Shown: piece after piece, positions 33,971 to 34,127 of the stretch
How positions within the stretch are numbered: position 1 is the first letter of the stretch
Layout of the letters: each line of letters begins with the position of its first letter
Source: CALMEH01 sp964548225
GTDB taxonomy: Bacteria; Acidobacteriota; Blastocatellia; Pyrinomonadales; Pyrinomonadaceae
Reading direction: 5' to 3'
DNA: 34,127 bases
Assembly (NCBI GenBank): GCA_964548225.1
Contig: CAZJQP010000055.1
Span: forward strand, 1-34,127
Notes under the pieces: generated by a model
Seen by the model: only the letters and a program-made list of their open reading frames with translations
Told to the model about the DNA's origin: nothing
The model's database searches: none
Program-made: the position numbers and the translations under genes

Positions 33971-34019
33971 TGCGATTTGCGATTTATTGTTTTTTTTAAT
34001 CGCAAATCGCATTTTTTTT
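33971..34019 (+). terminator. intrinsic terminator after rpoD
   Basis: A 14-bp perfect stem (33971-33984 with 33998-34011), a 13-nt loop and a run of eight T (34012-34019). The arms are built of a GATTTGC/GCAAATC heptamer, so the terminator itself belongs to the window's short-repeat pattern. Confidence 0.9.
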
Positions 34020-34113
34020 CATCATTCTGTATGTTTAATTTCTCGTAGCAAAGCTATTCAGTTTTGGTTAAATAATACCAAGACAGAAATAGAAACTCTG
34101 CTAGAATGGGGGA

Positions 34114-34127
34114 ATGAAAGTAATTGA
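34114..34127 (+). CDS. start of a further gene, cut by the window end
   Basis: ATG at 34114 preceded at once by GGGGGA and followed by four codons (MKVI) before the edge. The short ribosome-binding spacing and the strong terminator before it make a gene start plausible, but the product cannot be named. Confidence 0.35.

Overview
The window looks like a chromosomal segment of a moderately AT-rich Acidobacteriota member, most likely of the Blastocatellia/Pyrinomonadaceae type. This is inferred from several things together: a secreted WD40-like protein ending in a TIGR03437-type (Solibacter-family) domain, a three-FHA ABC-2 transporter, several zinc-ribbon membrane proteins, and dnaG followed directly by rpoD. 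No tRNA, rRNA, CRISPR array or transposase was seen.

Layout. 0.1-1.0 kb: SDR oxidoreductase (+). 0.95-4.8 kb: a compact minus-strand run read from right to left: zinc-ribbon protein, rlmB, two tandem zinc-ribbon membrane paralogs, a small unknown protein and a PIN-domain protein. 5.2-9.3 kb (+): NYN-domain protein, DUF2203 protein, zinc-ribbon/RDD membrane protein and an NFACT (RqcH-like) protein. 9.35-13.3 kb (-): TlpA-like lipoprotein thioredoxin and a 1052-residue FHA-FHA-FHA-ABC-permease protein. 13.3-14.4 kb: a gene-poor kilobase with a 21-bp tandem array bracketed by a 14-bp direct repeat. 14.4-19.7 kb (+): secreted propeller protein, ilvE, and a membrane spermidine-synthase-like protein. 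19.8-24.2 kb (-): three tandem exported amidohydrolase-fold proteins, only one of which keeps its metal ligands. 24.3-27.6 kb (+): DCC-family protein, a small Cys4 protein and mutS2. 27.7-34 kb (+): exported S1C protease with an unusual AT-rich C-terminal half, a VapBC-like pair, dnaG, rpoD with a strong terminator, and the first codons of another gene.

Two themes stand out. First, many gene borders carry short tandem repeats with 7- or 8-bp units, often as inverted pairs that can form hairpins. Several have been absorbed into coding sequence: most of the signal peptide of one amidohydrolase, an insertion in MutS2 just before the ATPase domain, an insertion in the NFACT protein, and both ends of RlmB. 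Second, a VapBC-like toxin-antitoxin pair sits between two copies of the 5' end of dnaG. The left copy is a 22-codon remnant. The right copy starts the intact primase gene with a GTG that overlaps the toxin stop codon. This looks like a cassette that entered dnaG while rebuilding the gene, leaving the essential primase translationally coupled to a toxin gene.
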